Assembly (NCBI RefSeq): GCF_029840925.1
Contig: NZ_JAOCDM010000032.1
Coordinates: forward strand, 1 to 47,065
Length of the DNA: 47,065 nucleotides
Reading direction: 5' to 3'
Origin: Pseudomonas sp. GD03858
GTDB lineage: Bacteria; Pseudomonadota; Gammaproteobacteria; Pseudomonadales; Pseudomonadaceae
The notes below the pieces were generated by a model. It ran no database searches. It was not told the DNA's origin and saw only the letters and a list, made by a program, of their open reading frames with translations. The position numbers and the translations under genes are program-made. The number at the start of each line of letters is the position of its first letter. The stretch's first letter is position 1. Below are positions 44,441-47,065 of the stretch, piece after piece.

Positions 44441-45334
44441 GTGGAATTCAGCCAGTTGCGTATCTTTCAGGCCGTTGCTGAGGAGGGCTCGGTGACCCGC
44501 GCCGCCGAGCGCCTGCATCGGGTGCCATCGAACCTGTCGACTCGTCTGCGCCAGCTCGAAGAACAGCTGGGCGTAGAGCTGTTCCTGCGCGAGCGTCAAC
44601 GTTTGCAGCTATCGCCGGCCGGCAAGGTCCTGCTGGACTATGCCAATCGCCTGTCGGCCTTGCGCGACGAAGCCGTGGCGGCGGTGCAGGGCGGGCAACC
44701 GGCTGGCGATTTCGTGCTGGGCACCATGTACAGCACTGCGGCCATTCATTTGCCGCCCTTGCTGGCGCGCTACCATCAGGCTTACCCGGCGGTGAACCTG
44801 CAGGTCCAGGCGGCGCCCAGTCGGGACCTGCTCGAAGGTCTGCTCGGGCACAAGTTGGATGCAGCACTGGTGGACGGGCCATTGAGCCTGGCCGGCCTGG
44901 ACGGCGTGCCCCTGTGCGAAGAGGAACTGGTGCTGATCACCAGTCCCGAGCATCCAGCCGTGCGCAGTGCCCGGGACGTCGCCGGCAAGGCCGTGTTCAC
45001 CTTCCGCCAGGGGTGTTCGTATCGCATGCGTCTGGAAGCCTGGTATGCCCATGCCCATACGCCGATGGTGCGGGTGATGGAGATCGAGTCGTACCAGAGC
45101 ATGCTGGCCTGCGTGATCGCCGGTGCCGGCGTGGCGATGATGGCGCAATCGATGCTCGACAGCTTGCCAGGGCGTGATCGGGTAATGGCGCACCGTTTGC
45201 AGGCACCGTTCGATCAGGCCACCACCTGGCTGATGTGGCGACAGGGCATGCGCGGGGCGAATCTGCAGGCGTGGATCGACCTGCAACAAAGCGAAACGAT
45301 TAACCGGCCGTCGGAAGCTGCCGCCTCGGCTTGA
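44441..45334 (+). CDS. LysR family regulator
   Basis: A 297-residue LysR-type regulator that starts at a GTG (44441) behind GGAGAAC. The helix-turn-helix is FSQLRIFQAVAEEGSVTRAAERLHRVPSNLSTRLRQLEEQLG (about 3-44); the sensing domain starts near residue 88. It resembles PtrR-type regulators. It is divergent from the MFS gene, a classic LysR arrangement. Its TGA is part of an Anr/FNR-type box that belongs to the next locus. Confidence 0.9.
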   Translation: MEFSQLRIFQAVAEEGSVTRAAERLHRVPSNLSTRLRQLEEQLGVELFLRERQRLQLSPAGKVLLDYANRLSALRDEAVAAVQGGQPAGDFVLGTMYSTAAIHLPPLLARYHQAYPAVNLQVQAAPSRDLLEGLLGHKLDAALVDGPLSLAGLDGVPLCEEELVLITSPEHPAVRSARDVAGKAVFTFRQGCSYRMRLEAWYAHAHTPMVRVMEIESYQSMLACVIAGAGVAMMAQSMLDSLPGRDRVMAHRLQAPFDQATTWLMWRQGMRGANLQAWIDLQQSETINRPSEAAASA

Positions 45335-45344
45335 TCCGGGTCAA
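45331..45344. promoter_or_regulatory. Anr/FNR box
   Basis: TTGAT-CCGG-GTCAA matches the Anr/FNR consensus TTGAT-N4-ATCAA with one change. It lies 115 bases before the PA1414-like ATG and overlaps the LysR stop codon. TATGAT at 45396-45401 is one possible -10 element, but the spacing to the box is unclear. Confidence 0.75.
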
Positions 45345-45458
45345 AATCGCCCCTATCTGTAAGAGCAGAGGCATGCGCAATACAGGACATCGGACTATGA
45401 TCTGTATGACGCATCGCAGGATTGATTGACCGTGAGGCTGACCCGTCAAGGGGGCAAT

Positions 45459-45587
45459 ATGAACGAACGCATGTACAACTGGCTCCACGACCTAGCCGTC
45501 GCCTTGGGCTTGCTCCCGCCACCCCTACAGCCGGTGCCGATTCCTACCGACGAAGAACAGCGCAAGCGCCAGCCGCGTCGGCGCTGA
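45459..45587 (+). CDS. PA1414-family small protein
   Basis: A 42-residue protein starting MNERMYNWLHDLAVALGLLP, then a Pro-rich part (PPLQPVPIPTDEEQ) and a basic end (RKRQPRRR). It has AAGGGGGC as a ribosome site at 45448-45455 and a strong terminator 8 nt after the stop. It matches the PA1414 family as I know it; in P. aeruginosa the 5' region of PA1414 yields the oxygen-responsive sRNA SicX, under Anr. Here an Anr box precedes the locus, which supports the same arrangement. The protein's own function is unknown. Confidence 0.85.
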   Translation: MNERMYNWLHDLAVALGLLPPPLQPVPIPTDEEQRKRQPRRR

Positions 45588-45595
45588 CAACCGAC

Positions 45596-45632
45596 AAAAG
45601 GCCGCCGCATCTGCATGATGCGGCGGCCTTTT
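45596..45632. terminator. Strong bidirectional terminator
   Basis: AAAAGGCCGCCGCATC (45596-45611) and its complement GATGCGGCGGCCTTTT (45617-45632) form a 16-bp perfect stem with a 5-nt loop. Poly-A on the left and T on the right let it serve both the PA1414-like gene and the convergent symporter. Confidence 0.93.
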
Positions 45633-45648
45633 GCGTTTTGACGATCGC

Positions 45649-45677
45649 TGTAGGAGCGGCCTTGTGCCGCTCCTACA
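45649..45677. repeat. REP-like palindrome
   Basis: TGTAGGAGCGGC (45649-45660) and GCCGCTCCTACA (45666-45677) are perfect complements with a 5-nt loop. It is a short form of the TGTAGGAGCGGCCTTGTG REP class seen elsewhere in the window. Confidence 0.8.
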
Positions 45678-45701
45678 AGGTTTGGCGTGGGGCATCTGGC
45701 C

Positions 45702-47065
45702 TCAGGCCAGGTTCACCGCGCTGACCGGTTTGCGCGAGGCCAGGCTGACCACCACGAAGCTGACCAGGCCGATCGCCAGGCTGTAGTAGATCGGCGAGTT
45801 GGCGTCCAGGCCATCCTTGAACATGAAGAACAGTGCGGTGGCAAAGCCCAGGGACATGCTGGCGAGGGCGCCGGCGGTGGTTGCGCGCTTCCAGAAGATC
45901 GCACCGATCAGCGGGATCAGCATGCCGCCTACCAGCAGGTTGTAGGCCAGGGTCAGGGCACTGATCACATCGTTCACCGCCAGGGCGATGCCCAGCACCA
46001 CCAGGCCGGTGATCAGGGTGAACAGGCGGTTGATGCCCAGGCTCGACTGCTTGCCGCCACGCAGCTTGGGCAGCAGGTCTTCGGTGAGCGTGGTCGAGGC
46101 GGCCAGCAGACCCGCGCTGGCGGTGGACATCATCGCGGCCAGGGCGGCGGCCATCAGCAGGCCGCGGATGCCTTCGGGCAGCTGCCCCTTGATCATCTCG
46201 GCGAAGGCGTTGTTCGGGTTCGCCAGGTCAGGCATCAGCACATGAGCGGCCATGCCGATCAGCGCGCAGGCCAGGCCATACAGCACGCAGTAGATACCGG
46301 CGGTGGTACCGGCGCGCTTGCAGACCTTCTCGTCACGAGCGGTGAACACCCGCTGCCAGATGTCCTGGCCGATCAGGATGCCGAAGAAGTAGATCAGGAA
46401 GTAGGTGATGATGGTGTCCCAGCCGATGGTGGTCCAGCTGAAGCTGGCCGCTGGCAACTTGGCCACCAGGGCATCCCAGCCACCGGCCTTGTACAGGCAC
46501 ACTGGCAGCAGGATGAACATCAGGCCCACGGTCTTGATGACGAACTGGACGATGTCGGTCAGGGTCAGTGACCACATGCCGCCGATGGTCGAGTACACCA
46601 CTACCACGCCACCACCGAACAGCAGGGCCATCCAGAACGGCACGTCGAGCAGGACCTGCAGCACGGTGCCCATGGCCAGGGTCGAGGTGACCGCGATCAT
46701 CAGGGCGTAGGCGAGCATGATCGCCGCGCTGGCCTGGCGGGCCATCGGGTTGTAGCGACGCTCCAGTACCTGGGTGACGGTGAAGATCTTCAGGCGCAGC
46801 AGCGGCTTGGCCAGGAACAGGTTCAGCGCGATGATGCCCAGGCCCAGCGCGGCGCACAGCCAGAAACCGGAGATGCCGTGAACGTAGCCCAGGCGCACGG
46901 TGCCGACGGTGGAGGCGCCGCCGAGCACGGTGGTGGCCATGGTGCCCATGTACAGGGTCGGGCCGAGGTTGCGCCCGGCCACCAGATAGTCTTCGTGGGT
47001 CTTCGCGCGCCGCATGCCGTACCAGCCAAGTCCGAGCATGCCGGCGGCATAGATCAGTACAACGA
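45702..47065 (-). CDS. Sodium:solute symporter (partial, 5' end outside)
   Basis: This is the 3' part of an SSS-family symporter, at least 453 residues and cut by the window edge, so its start is not visible. About twelve hydrophobic helices are seen, with the family segments YMGTMATTVLGGASTVG, FLAKPLLRLKIFTVTQVLERRYNP and GLLMAAALAAMMSTASAGLLAAST. The Na+-coupled family carries amino acids, acetate and guanidino compounds. In P. aeruginosa PA1418 lies by PA1414 and the guanidinobutyrase region, so a guanidino compound is one possibility. The bidirectional terminator at 45596-45632 should end it. Confidence 0.9.
   Translation of the reverse strand, partial: VVLIYAAGMLGLGWYGMRRAKTHEDYLVAGRNLGPTLYMGTMATTVLGGASTVGTVRLGYVHGISGFWLCAALGLGIIALNLFLAKPLLRLKIFTVTQVLERRYNPMARQASAAIMLAYALMIAVTSTLAMGTVLQVLLDVPFWMALLFGGGVVVVYSTIGGMWSLTLTDIVQFVIKTVGLMFILLPVCLYKAGGWDALVAKLPAASFSWTTIGWDTIITYFLIYFFGILIGQDIWQRVFTARDEKVCKRAGTTAGIYCVLYGLACALIGMAAHVLMPDLANPNNAFAEMIKGQLPEGIRGLLMAAALAAMMSTASAGLLAASTTLTEDLLPKLRGGKQSSLGINRLFTLITGLVVLGIALAVNDVISALTLAYNLLVGGMLIPLIGAIFWKRATTAGALASMSLGFATALFFMFKDGLDANSPIYYSLAIGLVSFVVVSLASRKPVSAVNLA

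Overview
The window looks like chromosomal DNA of a Pseudomonas of the P. putida group. The basis is high GC with Pseudomonas-type codon use, many P. putida-type REP palindromes, DUF2790, PA1414-family and DUF6279 proteins, and gene order recalled from P. aeruginosa and P. putida (fadD2-fadD1 near phaJ1 and hrpA; an ABC exporter, ppiA, an alpha/beta hydrolase and a LysR gene; a PA1414-like gene beside a sodium:solute symporter). Species cannot be fixed without a database search. No rRNA, tRNA, CRISPR array, prophage or complete insertion sequence was seen.

Layout. 1-5.3 kb: housekeeping and small stress genes (DUF6279 lipoprotein, CvfB-like S1 protein, CsbD, YihY/BrkB, peptide deformylase, GNAT, DUF2790). 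5.3-10 kb: a MocR regulator divergent from a threonine dehydratase-like gene, a HicAB toxin-antitoxin pair, and a LysE exporter convergent with an AraC regulator. 10.1-12.7 kb: a four-gene operon of a SnoaL-like protein, a YCII/DGPF protein, an SRPBCC protein and an ECF sigma factor with a TPR tail (ECF42 type), preceded by a candidate self-recognised promoter. 12.8-18.1 kb: fatty-acid and PHA genes (phaJ1, a lipase-like hydrolase, fadD2, fadD1). 18.2-21 kb: a gamma-glutamyl-polyamine type glutamine synthetase with its FAD oxidoreductase.

21.4-22.2 kb: two unrecognised lower-GC genes in a tight pair, the least explained part of the window. 22.3-27.5 kb: hrpA and a FabH2-like ketoacyl synthase III. 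27.7-32.3 kb: an outer-membrane porin, a DUF482 acyltransferase and an ABC exporter. 32.4-35.8 kb: alpha/beta hydrolase-ppiA overlap, a LysR regulator, a small secreted protein and azoR. 36-39.6 kb: DMT and MFS transporters and a YbdG-like mechanosensitive channel. 39.7-41.8 kb: an SrmB-like helicase and a BrnTA toxin-antitoxin pair. 41.8-47 kb: a small exported protein, a DMT transporter convergent with an MFS transporter, a divergent LysR gene, a 42-residue PA1414-like gene behind a strong Anr/FNR box (candidate SicX-like locus), and the 3' part of a sodium:solute symporter.

Themes. The fatty-acid genes (FadD1/2, PhaJ1, FabH2-like, hydrolase) could together activate fatty acids and divert beta-oxidation intermediates to PHA or back to synthesis. 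Regulatory DNA is unusually legible: a MocR operator repeat, an ECF42-type promoter, candidate TA operators, hairpins between fadD2 and fadD1, and an Anr box. REP units sit at many gene ends, and in one case REP DNA supplies the end of a coding sequence.
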